In this document: in pieces, positions 35,905 to 46,598 of the stretch
Layout of the letters: each line of letters begins with the position of its first letter
How positions within the stretch are numbered: the first letter of the stretch is position 1
Assembly: GCA_017506865.1 (NCBI GenBank)
Contig: JAFCMP010000193.1
Coordinates: 1-64,000 of the forward strand
Source: Tribonema minus
Taxonomy: Eukaryota; Sar; Xanthophyceae; Tribonematales; Tribonemataceae
Length of the DNA stretch: 64,000 nucleotides
Reading direction: 5' to 3'
Translations under genes and position numbers: made by a program
The notes under the pieces: model-generated
The model's database searches: none
What the model was told of the DNA's origin: nothing
What the model saw: only the letters and a program-made list of their open reading frames with translations

Positions 35905-38900
35905 CTATCTCTCCTCTGAGGGTACAGGGCGAGCGGCGAGCACGTTCCATGAGGAATGCGCACTGTCTTTAGGCGTGCGGTAGTCACTCGGACGTAAACG
36001 CATACGCCTGACGGTCTTCTCACCGTCAAACAGCACGTCGAACGTGAACTGCGACCTTGCGGGGTAAAACTCGCCTAAGGTGCCGCGGCTCCAGCCTGTT
36101 GGGAAGTGATACCAGATCACCTCACCCTCAAAGCTTGATCCAAAATCAGATGGCAATCTGGGTAGTCTCACCAATATGATCTGCGGCTGAGCAGAATCTT
36201 GAATTGGGCTTGCCTCAGAAAGACTTTGGGATTGTGGCAGACTTTGCGTAGCCTGGGAGCTGGGACCTGCACTCTTGGCAATGTCCGGCGCACTTCGCGC
36301 TTGCAGTCTCCGGGCCTTGTCACGCACTGCCTCTGCCAACTGTATGGCAGACTTGACCTGCGTACGGGTCATCTGTTCCCACTCGCCATCTTCATATCTG
36401 ATCCTCCAGTATGGTGATACAAAGTTCTTTACTGCCCCCCATACGTAAGTAAGTGGGCCTCCCAATTTAACCCTGTGTTCCCTCGCCAGCGCTGTGCCGA
36501 TGGGATAAAGCTGCAGTGCGCTCTCTCGGCGCATACTTGCATCTTCTTTGGGTGTGGGTCTGATGGCATATGCGGGTAGCTTTCCTTCGTTACGCAGCTC
36601 ATAGAGCGCGTGAAAAGCATCCAATGTCCATAGCATGACTTCTTGCAGCATGTCGTCTTCCGACACCCATGCATGCGACTTGCCATCTTTGGACTGCCAC
36701 TTGTACTGCCATGAACCATTAGGGCTCACTTGGCGGTCTAGAACTCTGTACAGTTTCTCGCCATCTGCTAGCTCTTCCACTTGATGTGGGCTAAGCGTGG
36801 CATGCACACCAGGTTCCAACATGGCATTAGGCCTCATGTGAAATGGTTTCATGTTCTCTACATGAGCTGTGGTGTGTCTGACTCGTCTGCCCATCATTCT
36901 GCATATGAAGGAAAGACCTGATTCGCCTGTGCGAGCCTCGATCTGCCAAGGCCCCACATACCTAGCGTCTAGAGCAGCTGATCTGTCTCTCTGCTTAGGT
37001 AGTCTGATCATGACATAGTCACCGACCGCGAACTTCACTGCACGCTTAACTGCTTCGTTGCGCTTAGTGATCTTCTGGGCGCGCAACTGCAGCGCCTTTG
37101 ACACAACCTTGTCTGCGAGCTCCAGCATGTCTGACTTGCGCTCAATTTCCTCGTGTAGGTCTAGCTTTCTACTGCCATCTTCGTGCATAAATGCATCATG
37201 TGGCAGAGAAGCTTCGCGACCGTACACACAGAAAAAGGGTGTCAATCCTGTCTCATCTCGGGGAGTTGTCCTCAACACAAACTGTACGAGCTCTAAGCCT
37301 TCGTGCCAGTTTGTCTGCTGAGCGCTGACCCAAGATGCTAGTGCCTTCTTAGCACGACCATTTGCATGTTCTGCCACACCATTGGTCTGTGGGTGGTATG
37401 CACTGGTCTCTATGCGTTTAACTTTAAACGCTCTGCAAAGGTCACTGACCACATTGCCAAGGAAGACTTTGCCCTTGTCTGAGCATAGTTCCTCCACTAA
37501 TGCTCCAACCTCTAGGAACACTGTCATGAGGTGCGGGGTTACATCTTTAGTACCCTGGCCATGCATAGCGGCTAGCCATACAAAACCGGACCTCGTCTCC
37601 ACAATAGTCAGAACATACTTATGCCCCGCTGCGGACTGGATACCAGGCTCTGTGATATCAATGTTGAGACGTTGCCACATGCGCACTGGCTCAGCCAACC
37701 ACTGCTTATATTGAGTGGAGCTGGCGCGCTTGCGTTCTAGGCACGTCATACAACTCTGCACGTACATTCGTATGTCTGCGCCCATACCAGGCCAGTAATA
37801 TCTCTCGAAAATACGTGTGTGCGTAGCACCTATGCCACAATGCATAGCACTAGCATCATCATGCCCTAAGCGCATGACTAGGGTTCTGAGTGCAACTGGC
37901 ACTACCCACTGCAACAACACCATACCTCTCTTGGGGTGGCTTGTTGCACTGTGCACCAAGAGACCATCTTCTTCAATGGTATACTGCTCTTGTTGCGCTA
38001 AGACGTGAGCAACTAGCTCTGCGCCCTCGGGAATATCTCCCACGGTAAGCATCTTGCTCACCGCCTGACAGAAGCCATCCGCTTTCTGAATTTCAAGAAA
38101 AGCGACTTTGCTGAGCATCACCGGTGTGGCTTGTGGGCCCCCTTCGGCAACTTGCTTCAACAATTGTATTACTTCTGGTCTGGGCAACGTTTTTTTACGT
38201 TTGCCTAAGACAGCCTCACCATCGTCACCCGGTGGTTCGTCTGCTTCTTCAGTCTCAGCTGGAGCGTCAACTTCTAAAAGTTCACCTTCTTCAAGTGCGC
38301 TCGTATTCTCAGCTGACTGAGCTGTAGTGACGCTGCATTTGGCTCTCTTTGAACCTATGCTGTGCCGCCTGTCGCATGCGATCTGTCTTAAATGTCGCTG
38401 CGCCTGGGATTGCTCCCACGAGTCAGAGTACTTTTGCACTGGCTCGGCATATGCTGTGTTGATCTCAATCTCATCAAACTCAGCCTCCTCCACTGTGGAG
38501 TCATCTAACCGTCTGTCTAATAACTGTGTTAACTCCACAGCTGACAGGGCGGCTAGTCTAGCGGCCACCGCGCCTGACACGGCGACGGCCTCGTTGAACT
38601 TGAACGCGGGACCGTAACGTGCATCCGCTGTGTAACCACGGCAGCTGTTCACGTCGGCTACTTTGTGCGTTCTAGTGGCATCATCAGCAAAGCGCACGCC
38701 CGAAGGTGGTGCATCCATGCTGGGGACTGTATCTGGCCACTGTTCATCTGCTGGCTCTGTAGAGCGTTCAGCGTCTAACTCTGCCTGCTGAGGCAGTCTG
38801 GATGGGGCATCAGCATTGGCATTTCTTCTGCCAGGTCTGTGCTGAATGGTAACGTCATACTCTTGTATGCGCATAGCCCATCTAAGTAGCTTGCCGTTGT

Positions 38901-40392
38901 AGTCTTGCAACGTCAAAAGCCATCTGAGCGCTGCAGCGTCTGTGACCACTGTAACAGGATTACCCCAAATGTAGGGCCTGAAGTGGTTAAGTGCCAGCAC
39001 TACTGCTAGACACTCAACTGCTGTTGCTCCTAACTTAGCATCAGGTTCTGAGTTCAGTTTGCTGAAGTAGCCAACGACCACTTCTCTGACTTCTTCACCT
39101 TCAGCTATACGGCGCCTGCCAGTACTGGCGTATGGCTGCCCTGCAGTTGCCTTCTCGACCTCTGTTACGGGTCTGAATTGCGTAAGCACACCTGCTGTTG
39201 CCGTTTTAGAGGCGTCGGTGTACAATACAAATGGCAAACTGAAATCTGGGTGCATGACTATGCGACTATCGCACATGGCCCTCTTCAGCCTGTCGAAGGC
39301 GCGCTGCTGCGCGGGCCCCCAGACTAGGTCTGACTTGTTCTTGGTTAGGGCTACTATAGGCTCTGATATTGCCCCGAAATTGGGTACATACCTCCTGTAA
39401 TAGTTAAATACTCCCATAACCACTTGCACTAACTGTTTGTCGGCCCGCCCATTCTTTATGGGTGGACTCATGTCAAACATGGCCTTGACCTTGTCAGGGT
39501 CGGGTCTGGTTCCTGCTGCGCCAACTATATGGCCTAGAAACTTGACTTCAGCTTGACAAAGCTGACACTTGGGACGAGACACGCTCATGCCTGCCGCACC
39601 TATGCGGCCTAACACATCGTCTAGCTGATCAATGTGGTCTTCAACGTCCGTACCGTATACCAGCACGTCGTCGATGTACACTAACGCGTGAGAGCCCAAA
39701 GCATCTCCTAACACGTTGTGCATCAGTCTGGTGAATTGCGCTGGCAAATTCACTAAGCCAAAAGGTGATACCTTGTAGTGCCACAGCGAGCCGTCTGGGG
39801 CCCTGAATGCTGTCTTAGCTTTGGCTCCTTCTGCCAACGGAATTTGGTGATATTATCCCGCTGCCAGATCTAATGAGGACAGAATCCTCGCACCTTGCAC
39901 AGCTCGCATCATGTCATCCATGTTGCCTAAGCCATGACTGTCTCTCTTCGTAACTGCATTTAACTTTCTGAAGTCAATGCAGAAGCGAATCTTATCGCCT
40001 TGAACAACTAGCACTGGGTTGCTTGCCCAAGCACTGTCTGAGGGTTCAATTTGTTGGCGCTTTGCCATCATCTGAATCTGTTTCATGATGTACTCGGCTT
40101 CTTTAAATGCCCAGTGCCGCGCTTTGTCGGCCACCGGCTCTGCCGTCTGAGTGTCAACATCAATCTTAAAATGTTGAGTGACTCTGGGATTTTTGGGATC
40201 TTTTGCAAAGACATTTCTGTGCTTTTTGAGCATGTCTAATGCTTTTTGTTTCAAGGGTACCCCATCTCTCCCCCTTCCTTGTAAATGAGGTGCTAATTTA
40301 CCATCTTTTTCAAGGATTTCTTGTAACTCTGCATCTGTGCAGTGTTCTGACTGAGCATTGTGCTTTTGACTTAGCTCTGTTAATCTTTGCAC
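35905..40392 (-). CDS. Pol: reverse transcriptase - RNase H - integrase (in-frame TAA in RT)
   Basis: Two frames in the same phase (39853-40392 and 35905-39837) are separated only by TAA at 39850-39852. The first has the RT N terminus with RFCIDFRKLNAVTKRD and ends ILSSLDLAAG. The second resumes YHQIPLAEGAKAKTAF and has YIDD (residues 54-57 of the second frame's Met). RNase H follows (FVLYTDASKTATAGVL), then an integrase zinc finger (H..H, CMTC) and integrase core residues D in NIDITEPG, D in LCSDKGKVF and E in NGVAEHANG. The C terminus has a Trp-containing basic tail of chromodomain-like look, unproven. The start near 40392 overlaps the protease frame by about 13 nt. Confidence 0.9.
39850..39852 (-). 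other. TAA inserted in RT motif A
   Basis: The usual gypsy motif is LDLxxGYHQIPL. Here the frame is LDLAAG-TAA-YHQIPL, so the stop is an extra codon rather than a substitution (GGA TAA TAT). Confidence 0.85.
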
Positions 40393-41741
40393 ACTTCTTG
40401 TGCAACCTCTATGGTAGTTTTACCAATGGCCGCAGCTATTTCTGCCACCAACTGAGCATTTTCTGAATGCTTTCTGACTGCTATTTCTAGCAGTTTGGTC
40501 TGCAGTGCCTGTTGAGTTGCTTCTTGCACTTCTAACAGGTCATCTGCTTTTAATGGGGTTACTTTACCCCAATAGGTGTTGCGGCGTACGTATACTGGAT
40601 ACATTGAAGTATTGCTCAATGTTGCGTATACTGTGCCACTGGCATTTACGGTGAGCGCAGTAATGTTAGCTTTAACACCTTTGCATCTCATTATTTCCGT
40701 GGTAACTGTTTGGTCTGGTATGAGCAAAGCCTCATAGGGCTGTACGCGCTTCGGTTTAGGAAACAGCGTAAGCTCCACGATCGTTTCTGACGATGGTGCC
40801 AGCACAGTATTGTATGCTATTCTCACTGAGCACTGCTTGGGCGCTACTGGCGCTTCTGCAGTCTCAGCACTGCCATTGCCTTTGCAACTGGCTAAACTAG
40901 CTGCATGTGTGCTCGCATTGTCTGTGCGCGCTTTCTCATGCACTGGGCGTATAGCTACGCCTTTTAGTCCCCCTGGGAAAAAGGCTGGGCTACCACCATG
41001 ATACGAGATTACTGAGCCGTGTGGGGCAAAGAAGTCTGTACCAAGTAACACATCCATGGGTGTGTTCACCACATAGAACTTGTGTAAAAACATTTTATTT
41101 TTGAATCTCAGCCATGCATTAACTACACCACTGATCTGCAGCGACGTCTTGCCATCTGCCAAAAGGATCTGAGTGTAGTCACCTTTTTGAGGTGAGCATA
41201 TGTAGCTGCCTGGCAGTTTGTCTGCTATGCGCTTGCCCATGATGGTTACGGTAGCACCGCAATCCACCATTGCACGCACATATAACTCTTTCGGCGTTCG
41301 CGAGTTACTCTGAACACGCAGTGACGCTGAGACAAACATTTGCCCTGGGGGTACAACGCCAGCGACTGGCCGTATGTACTCCACTGGCCCCTCTAACTGA
41401 GAGTGTGCCACTGAACTAGGTTCGGTTGACCCTACTGCAAGGTCTACTGGAGGTAATTGAACCTGCTCTCTCTGTATCGCAATCTCATCTGCGAGACGCT
41501 TTACAGTTTCTGCTACACTTTCTTGTGTAGTAGTTGTGATGTCTTTCTGGACATCGCGCATATGGTCTAATATGCCTCGTGACTGCGAGTCTAAACCAGC
41601 GCGCCTGAGCGCTGCTCTGAGCTCACCTGGAGCAAGGCGTGGGTCTGTACCACCGCCAAGCTCTTTGCGCGCCGCTACGGCCGCAACTGGTTGAGCACTG
41701 ACTTCTGCGTCAATGTTCATGTCCTCTGGACTACTGCACAC
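40380..41741 (-). CDS. Retrotransposon aspartic protease frame
   Basis: About 450 residues; the first ATG is MNIDAEVSAQ (about residue 8 of the open frame). The catalytic loop is VDCGATVTIMG (D at about 160, with Cys in the usual Ser/Thr place), followed by a flap-like region and DVLLGTDFFAPHG, the ILG..F element of retropepsins. It matures Gag-Pol. The N-terminal 130 residues are linker-like. The open frame overlaps the methyltransferase end by 11 nt and the RT start by 13 nt, so expression must use shifts, reinitiation or separate mRNAs. Confidence 0.75.
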   Translation of the reverse strand: MCSSPEDMNIDAEVSAQPVAAVAARKELGGGTDPRLAPGELRAALRRAGLDSQSRGILDHMRDVQKDITTTTQESVAETVKRLADEIAIQREQVQLPPVDLAVGSTEPSSVAHSQLEGPVEYIRPVAGVVPPGQMFVSASLRVQSNSRTPKELYVRAMVDCGATVTIMGKRIADKLPGSYICSPQKGDYTQILLADGKTSLQISGVVNAWLRFKNKMFLHKFYVVNTPMDVLLGTDFFAPHGSVISYHGGSPAFFPGGLKGVAIRPVHEKARTDNASTHAASLASCKGNGSAETAEAPVAPKQCSVRIAYNTVLAPSSETIVELTLFPKPKRVQPYEALLIPDQTVTTEIMRCKGVKANITALTVNASGTVYATLSNTSMYPVYVRRNTYWGKVTPLKADDLLEVQEATQQALQTKLLEIAVRKHSENAQLVAEIAAAIGKTTIEVAQEVCKD

Positions 41742-43170
41742 GCTCGCTCATACATGACTTTGAGTCGTATTCAGAGTCAGAACCTGAGTCTTCAACTTCC
41801 ATGATGTCAGCCATGCCAGGTTGAGTCACGGCTAAGTCTACTTCTGACTCCTCCCACGCACTATGCATTGGGACTACTGGCACCGTGGGGTACTCTGCAT
41901 TATGCGGTCTAGCATTAATGCCCTGCAACATTGCCACAGAGCAATGCGCACTGGAAGTGGACATTGAGTGCGCCGTCGCTGCGGTACGCACCATTGAACC
42001 ACTACTCTCTGCCAACCAAGATGGTGGTGGGCAGTCTACTGAATGCCGCAACATCAACTCTGATTTGCGCGGCAAACGCATCTGTTGTTCGGGCAAAGTA
42101 CACAAGCCTGAGGCTTCTATGGCCACGAACAAATGAAACGCCATCTCTGGGATGAACAAGTCTGCAATGTATCTCTGTACATCACTCTGTGACGCACGAC
42201 TCGGTAGATCATGATGATACGTCATGAGTACTGCCATCTCAGCAAGCGATAATACGCGAGCTGATGACACCGGGCCAGCATCCTTAACATGCGCAACATA
42301 GCTTGCAGCAGGTTTTCCAGGCAATCTGCGCACTGGACTGGGCAACAGACCATCAGCATTCAACACACCAGGATGCTGAGCACTGCGCGGTTGCAAAAAG
42401 AACGTGCGTTCGGGGCAGCGCAAACGAGAACGAACAGATGTCTGTCTGCTGTGCGAACGCTTGTCATTTATAAATGCACCGAACCGCTGGAGTGCCTTTC
42501 TTGAGGCCACCCCAGCTGGCACTATGAGAATGTACACTCTCTGCCTCTTGCAAGGTACTTCAAACTCAAAAGCCTTAAGCTTGGCAATGTACAGCATATA
42601 GCCAGCTGCCTTTAGAATGCGTACTGCGCGTGCAAACGCGCGTGACACTAGCACTCCGGGCACATTCTCATATAACACCACTTGAAGCTTGGCTCGCACG
42701 ATGAGTCGTGCGGCGTGAACCGTGCACTCGGCAGCTTCACCCTCGACGCGCTTGCCCTCCGTTGAGAAGTCTGTGCAAGGCGGCGAGATGGTGGTGATGT
42801 CAGGTTTCTCGTCAAGTAGACGTGTAACAACACTGGCATCAGTCATGCATGCTGCAATAGTGGGCACTTCTGGATGAACTTCATTCAGAGCCTCAATTGC
42901 TTTGACACTCTTGTCAACTGCAAGCACCGTGCGTGTTACAAAACCTGCTCTGGAGGTCATCTTACCTCCGGCTATGGCGCCACCAAGCGCCCCACAGCAG
43001 ATTGACGCATGTGTGATGATCCGAGGTGGCGGGCCTACGCCACTCTCAATTGCCGCTGTCTGCGCGCGCAATGGAACATCATCAACAGTGTCAGTGACTT
43101 GATCAATGGTCTGATTGATACTAGTATCTGCCATGTCTACATCAAGTAAATCACTGTTTACTGATGACAA
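41731..43170 (-). CDS. Cytosine-5 DNA methyltransferase encoded by the LTR retrotransposon
   Basis: 479 residues from the overlap with gag. Motif I region HASICCGALGGAIAGG (about 54-69), motif II-like AVDKSVKAIEALNEVHP, and motif IV SPPCTDFSTEGKR with catalytic Cys (about 132) are present. So are motif VI YENVPGV (about 167-173), motif VIII KRQRVYILIV (about 208-217) and a C-terminal motif IX/X-like RVLSLAEMAVLM..IADLFIPEMAFHLF. All core C5-MTase motifs appear intact. The reaction is methyl transfer from SAM to cytosine C5. The N-terminal 50 and C-terminal 100 residues have no known domain. The frame opens after a TGA at about 43214 and reads VTLEVAHAPDCSVAELSS before the first Met. Role for the element (self-methylation, silencing interplay) is inference. 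Confidence 0.9.
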   Translation of the reverse strand: MSSVNSDLLDVDMADTSINQTIDQVTDTVDDVPLRAQTAAIESGVGPPPRIITHASICCGALGGAIAGGKMTSRAGFVTRTVLAVDKSVKAIEALNEVHPEVPTIAACMTDASVVTRLLDEKPDITTISPPCTDFSTEGKRVEGEAAECTVHAARLIVRAKLQVVLYENVPGVLVSRAFARAVRILKAAGYMLYIAKLKAFEFEVPCKRQRVYILIVPAGVASRKALQRFGAFINDKRSHSRQTSVRSRLRCPERTFFLQPRSAQHPGVLNADGLLPSPVRRLPGKPAASYVAHVKDAGPVSSARVLSLAEMAVLMTYHHDLPSRASQSDVQRYIADLFIPEMAFHLFVAIEASGLCTLPEQQMRLPRKSELMLRHSVDCPPPSWLAESSGSMVRTAATAHSMSTSSAHCSVAMLQGINARPHNAEYPTVPVVPMHSAWEESEVDLAVTQPGMADIMEVEDSGSDSEYDSKSCMSERVQ

Positions 43171-44648
43171 CTCTGCAACTGAACAATCAGGTGCGTGGGC
43201 AACTTCAAGTGTGACTCACTTTTACGTTGCTCCGCTCTGCGCTTGTGAAACGCTATGCATGGTGCGCAGGTGGTCTTGTGCTCCATGAGAGCAGCCCACG
43301 TAACCATGTCTTGCTTGCACCCAAGGCACACGCAGTTGTTGCGAATGATCTTGCTGATGCCTCTGCCTGCTGAACCGTCTTGGCTCGGCATGGCACTGCC
43401 AGGTTGTCCCACTACCTCGGCGCGCTGCTGCGGGGTAAGACCCGCCAGCGCTGCACGTAAGGCAGCAACCTTCTTCTTCTTGGGCGCATTGTGGGTAACA
43501 ACGCTCCAACTGTCCCTGGCTTGACGCTTGCCTGCGTCAAAGTGGGATGGCTGAGAGATGTGAGTCGCAGCTAATGCAGACACAACATTCCTCGTCTCGC
43601 GCTCGCTCACTGGCGAGGCCTGCCACTTTTGCTGAGCAGTGGCAACTACCTTTGTGAAACTTGTATGGAGCAAGTCCCACGTGTCATGCAAGCCGTTTAC
43701 TTCTTGACGGCAGCACAAAGGCAGCTCATGCACAAACTTCATACGAACAATTTCTTCATTGTCCGCACAGCCAGCGTCATGCGCAGCTGCAACCACCTCC
43801 CTGCCCCAAACTTCGGGACTGGTACCAGTGGTTCTTATGAGTTCGTGATACTTCTGCAAAGCTATTTGCTTCGCGGATGTGCTGTCATACGTGTCAGTAA
43901 GACACTGCAACATATGCTCGTATGACAAGTCACTGAACGAACGTGTCTCCATTACACCTGTTCGCTCATTTCTCACTTTGCGGGTTAAATCTGCATGTTG
44001 ACTCTTAGTCAGACTTAACAAAAGTGCCTCTGCGTAAGCAGACCTGGGCAAGCCGCGAGTGTCGCAACTACGCTCAAAAGCCCTAATAGAGGCTTGAAGT
44101 CTGCCCACCTGGGTGACTATGACTACTCCCGTGCCGCCAAACCCTCTAAGGTCGACTTTAGGCTTGGAAGGTGTCATTGCTACAGCAGAATAAGAAGGCG
44201 TGACTGCGCCAACCAACTCTCTGCGCTCACCTGTCTCTGGGCGTGCGGTGGCTGCCGCTGCGCCGGTCTCTGTGGCATCACGCGACTCCCAGTAGGAAGC
44301 AGGCACGTTGTTCGCGGCCCGACGCGTCTCCTCCGTGATGAGCGGCGTTGCGTTGAAGCCCCGAAGGTACCTCTGCAACTCTGGCTCGCTGTCATCACCA
44401 GGACTGCCAAATGCGAAACGGTAAAAGTCTTGCGCCTTGCGGCGCCTTTCACCCATGGCCAAAAGCATGCGGTACTGGCTTGCTTTGAAACTGTGACCTC
44501 GCATCTCTAGTGCAGCAATGGTTTGCTTCTGGCACTCCTCGACCTCTGCCTTTTTAACTGCACATATTTCCAGTGTCAGATGTAAAGTCTGCGCTGGTCT
44601 CTCGTGATTAAGGCTGAACTCTAACTGGCCAAGCCTTTCAGCCAACAT
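43158..44648 (-). CDS. Gag: capsid-like domain plus C-terminal zinc finger
   Basis: 496 residues. The region about 185-370 is helical with FERSCDTRGLPRSAYAEALL, YEHMLQCLTDTYD and VWGREVVAAAHDAGC, resembling retrotransposon capsid (Retrotrans_gag). It ends with VCLGCKQDMVTWAALMEH, continued TTCAPC, a CxxC..H..C zinc finger in place of a CCHC knuckle. It lies in the same phase as the upstream 44652-45692 frame, separated only by TAG CAA, and overlaps the methyltransferase frame at its 3' end (-1). Confidence 0.75.
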   Translation of the reverse strand: MLAERLGQLEFSLNHERPAQTLHLTLEICAVKKAEVEECQKQTIAALEMRGHSFKASQYRMLLAMGERRRKAQDFYRFAFGSPGDDSEPELQRYLRGFNATPLITEETRRAANNVPASYWESRDATETGAAAATARPETGERRELVGAVTPSYSAVAMTPSKPKVDLRGFGGTGVVIVTQVGRLQASIRAFERSCDTRGLPRSAYAEALLLSLTKSQHADLTRKVRNERTGVMETRSFSDLSYEHMLQCLTDTYDSTSAKQIALQKYHELIRTTGTSPEVWGREVVAAAHDAGCADNEEIVRMKFVHELPLCCRQEVNGLHDTWDLLHTSFTKVVATAQQKWQASPVSERETRNVVSALAATHISQPSHFDAGKRQARDSWSVVTHNAPKKKKVAALRAALAGLTPQQRAEVVGQPGSAMPSQDGSAGRGISKIIRNNCVCLGCKQDMVTWAALMEHKTTCAPCIAFHKRRAEQRKSESHLKLPTHLIVQLQSCHQ

Positions 44649-44654
44649 TTGCTA
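44649..44654 (-). other. Candidate leaky stop TAG-CAA between gag frames
   Basis: On the element strand ACA TAG CAA ATG joins two frames in the same phase. UAG followed by CAA is the start of the tobamovirus-type readthrough context; the following ATG also allows reinitiation. Confidence 0.5.
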
Positions 44655-45692
44655 TGTTGCTACTGATATGGCTTTTATCTGCTTAGCGCTTCTGGCCTTG
44701 CCTTCATGAGTAGTAATGATGTGGTTCATGCTCACACACCACTGCTCATAAATCTCGTCGGTGCCCTCGGGGTCAAGGGGTATAGCCCCATTAACCTCAG
44801 GCGCTACCGGCGTCTGTGGCACAACTGGTGCCGTCTGCTGCACAACTGGTGCAAGCTGCTGCGCGACTGGCGCGGTCTGCGGCACAACTGGTGCTGCCTG
44901 CTGCACAACTGGTGCAAGCTGCTGCGCGACTGGCGCGGTCTGCGGCACAACTGGTGCTGCCTGCTGCACAACTGGTGCAGTGTACGCTACCGGGGCTCTG
45001 GGCCTGATAGGCTCGGGAGCGGGCGGCGTATAGACCACTGGCGCAACTGGCGCGGTCTGCACACTTCGCGCATCTGCAACTGGCGGCGCCAATGGCGTCG
45101 CTGCAGGCGTTTGTGTTTGTTCTGCAACGACAACTGGCGCGACTGGCTCAACTGGAGCTGCCGACGCTGTCGCTGCGCTGGGGGGGGTTTGTTCTGTACT
45201 TCGCTGCACAGTACTGTCGGCATCTGCAGCTGGCAGATTGAGTTTATAGCCTAGTACAGCGAGTTTCTTTATCAGTGCATCTGCTTCTTTCTTGTTTCTG
45301 GCTCTAAACATATCTGCTTGAGAACCACCACCGTTGGGCTCGGTGTCTGAATCTGAACTAGATTCTAGGAAGCTGCGAATTATAGGGGGCGAGGAGCCGG
45401 ACCGGGTGACTGCCGACTGTGGAGGCCTCGCTGCCTTCGCTGATAGAGACTTGCCGGGCTTACTGGCACCGGATCTGCCGGGCGCGCTGGCACCGGTCTG
45501 GCTGGGCCGCGCAACTGGCGCGGGCCGTGCTGAGGAGGACGACGACTGGTCATCTGGTTGCGCAACTGGGCGCTTACCGCTCTTGTTGCTCGTAGTAGTA
45601 GCGCTGCCAGTAGGCCTAGCGCTACCACCACCACCTCTAGGACGGCTTGCCCCACTTGATGGCTTCTTTGAGCCATGGCCTGTCTTGGCCAT
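44652..45692 (-). CDS. Gag N-terminal, Ser/Pro/Gln-rich frame
   Basis: 346 residues, ATG at 45692 (MAKTGHGSKKPSSG). Basic Ser/Gly/Pro N terminus, then a helical patch and Pro/Val/Gln repeats (APVVQQAAPVVPQTAPVAQQ). It ends in a short non-repetitive helix (YEQWCVSMNHIITTHEGK). It is probably a disordered RNA-binding leader of Gag. Confidence 0.65.
   Translation of the reverse strand: MAKTGHGSKKPSSGASRPRGGGGSARPTGSATTTSNKSGKRPVAQPDDQSSSSSARPAPVARPSQTGASAPGRSGASKPGKSLSAKAARPPQSAVTRSGSSPPIIRSFLESSSDSDTEPNGGGSQADMFRARNKKEADALIKKLAVLGYKLNLPAADADSTVQRSTEQTPPSAATASAAPVEPVAPVVVAEQTQTPAATPLAPPVADARSVQTAPVAPVVYTPPAPEPIRPRAPVAYTAPVVQQAAPVVPQTAPVAQQLAPVVQQAAPVVPQTAPVAQQLAPVVQQTAPVVPQTPVAPEVNGAIPLDPEGTDEIYEQWCVSMNHIITTHEGKARSAKQIKAISVAT
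44842..44976 (-). repeat. 63-bp tandem repeat in gag (about two copies)
   Basis: The block caactggtgcaagctgctgc to ..tgctgcctgctgca occurs twice with no differences seen. It encodes 21-residue Val/Ala/Pro/Gln units. Confidence 0.8.
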
Positions 45693-46578
45693 TTATGATG
45701 TGTATCCTGCACACGGATGCGCGCATGAAGCTGAGTACCGAGACAAAACCGTGTGCAATGTCAAGGCAAGAGCCGTCTGTACCCCGCACGCCCGTGCACA
45801 TGCACTGGGTGGTGCTACTAAGGCACTCTGACTGCAAGTTAGCCACATGCAGTGCAGATGCGACCGCAACGTCAGATTTGTAACACAACTGCGGCCACAA
45901 TTGTGGGACAAACATGCATTGCTTTGCTCTAAAGCTAGCATTCCTCTCCTCTCCCCCTTCCTTGCAAAAAGACTAACCATAAGCTTTTGAGCAAAGCGGG
46001 CGTGAGAGCATGCGGTAGGGTGTCTCTAATCATAGGCTATTTTAACGAAAGGCTATTGCATTTCGCAACCCCATCGCTAAATATGGTTACTTATCATGTG
46101 TCTGCATGATAACTGAACGCGTCTACCATGTGTCCTCCCCTAAAGGATCTTCAGCGAAGACCCAGGTCTCCTTTAGCTTAATGACATGATAGTGCAAGGT
46201 GCGTGACTTGCGATCAGCAGTCCGTCTACCTTGCAATCTTAACCCTCGAGTAGCGCGCAAGTCCGTATAACTGCGAGCACATCCCCAGGGATGTCTACTA
46301 CGCAGAATAATGTCGGCCAGGTGAATTAGCCATCACCGCCGCTTAGACTCACTGCAGCACGCACTGCACATGCTAACAAGGGTGATGCGACAATGGAGTG
46401 TTGCAACACCGACCATCATCACACCATACACGGTTTGCGCAGGATGTCTCGCGTGGTTCTCTGAACTCGGGCCCCCCCGGGCTTTTCGACAGCTTTTGAC
46501 ACGATCGAAATGATGGGTGAAAGTATAGACAGCGATCACCACGCTGCTGCCTTTGCGAGAGGCGGGGTGACGCGCAGT

Positions 46579-46595
46579 GGACTGCTCGGGTGCCA
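46579..46595 (-). other. tRNA primer-binding site
   Basis: On the element strand TGGCACCCGAGCAGTCC begins 3 bases inside the 5' LTR, starts with TGG (complement of CCA) and is 17 nt, as expected for a tRNA primer. The tRNA identity is not assigned. Confidence 0.7.
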
Positions 46596-46598
46596 AAT

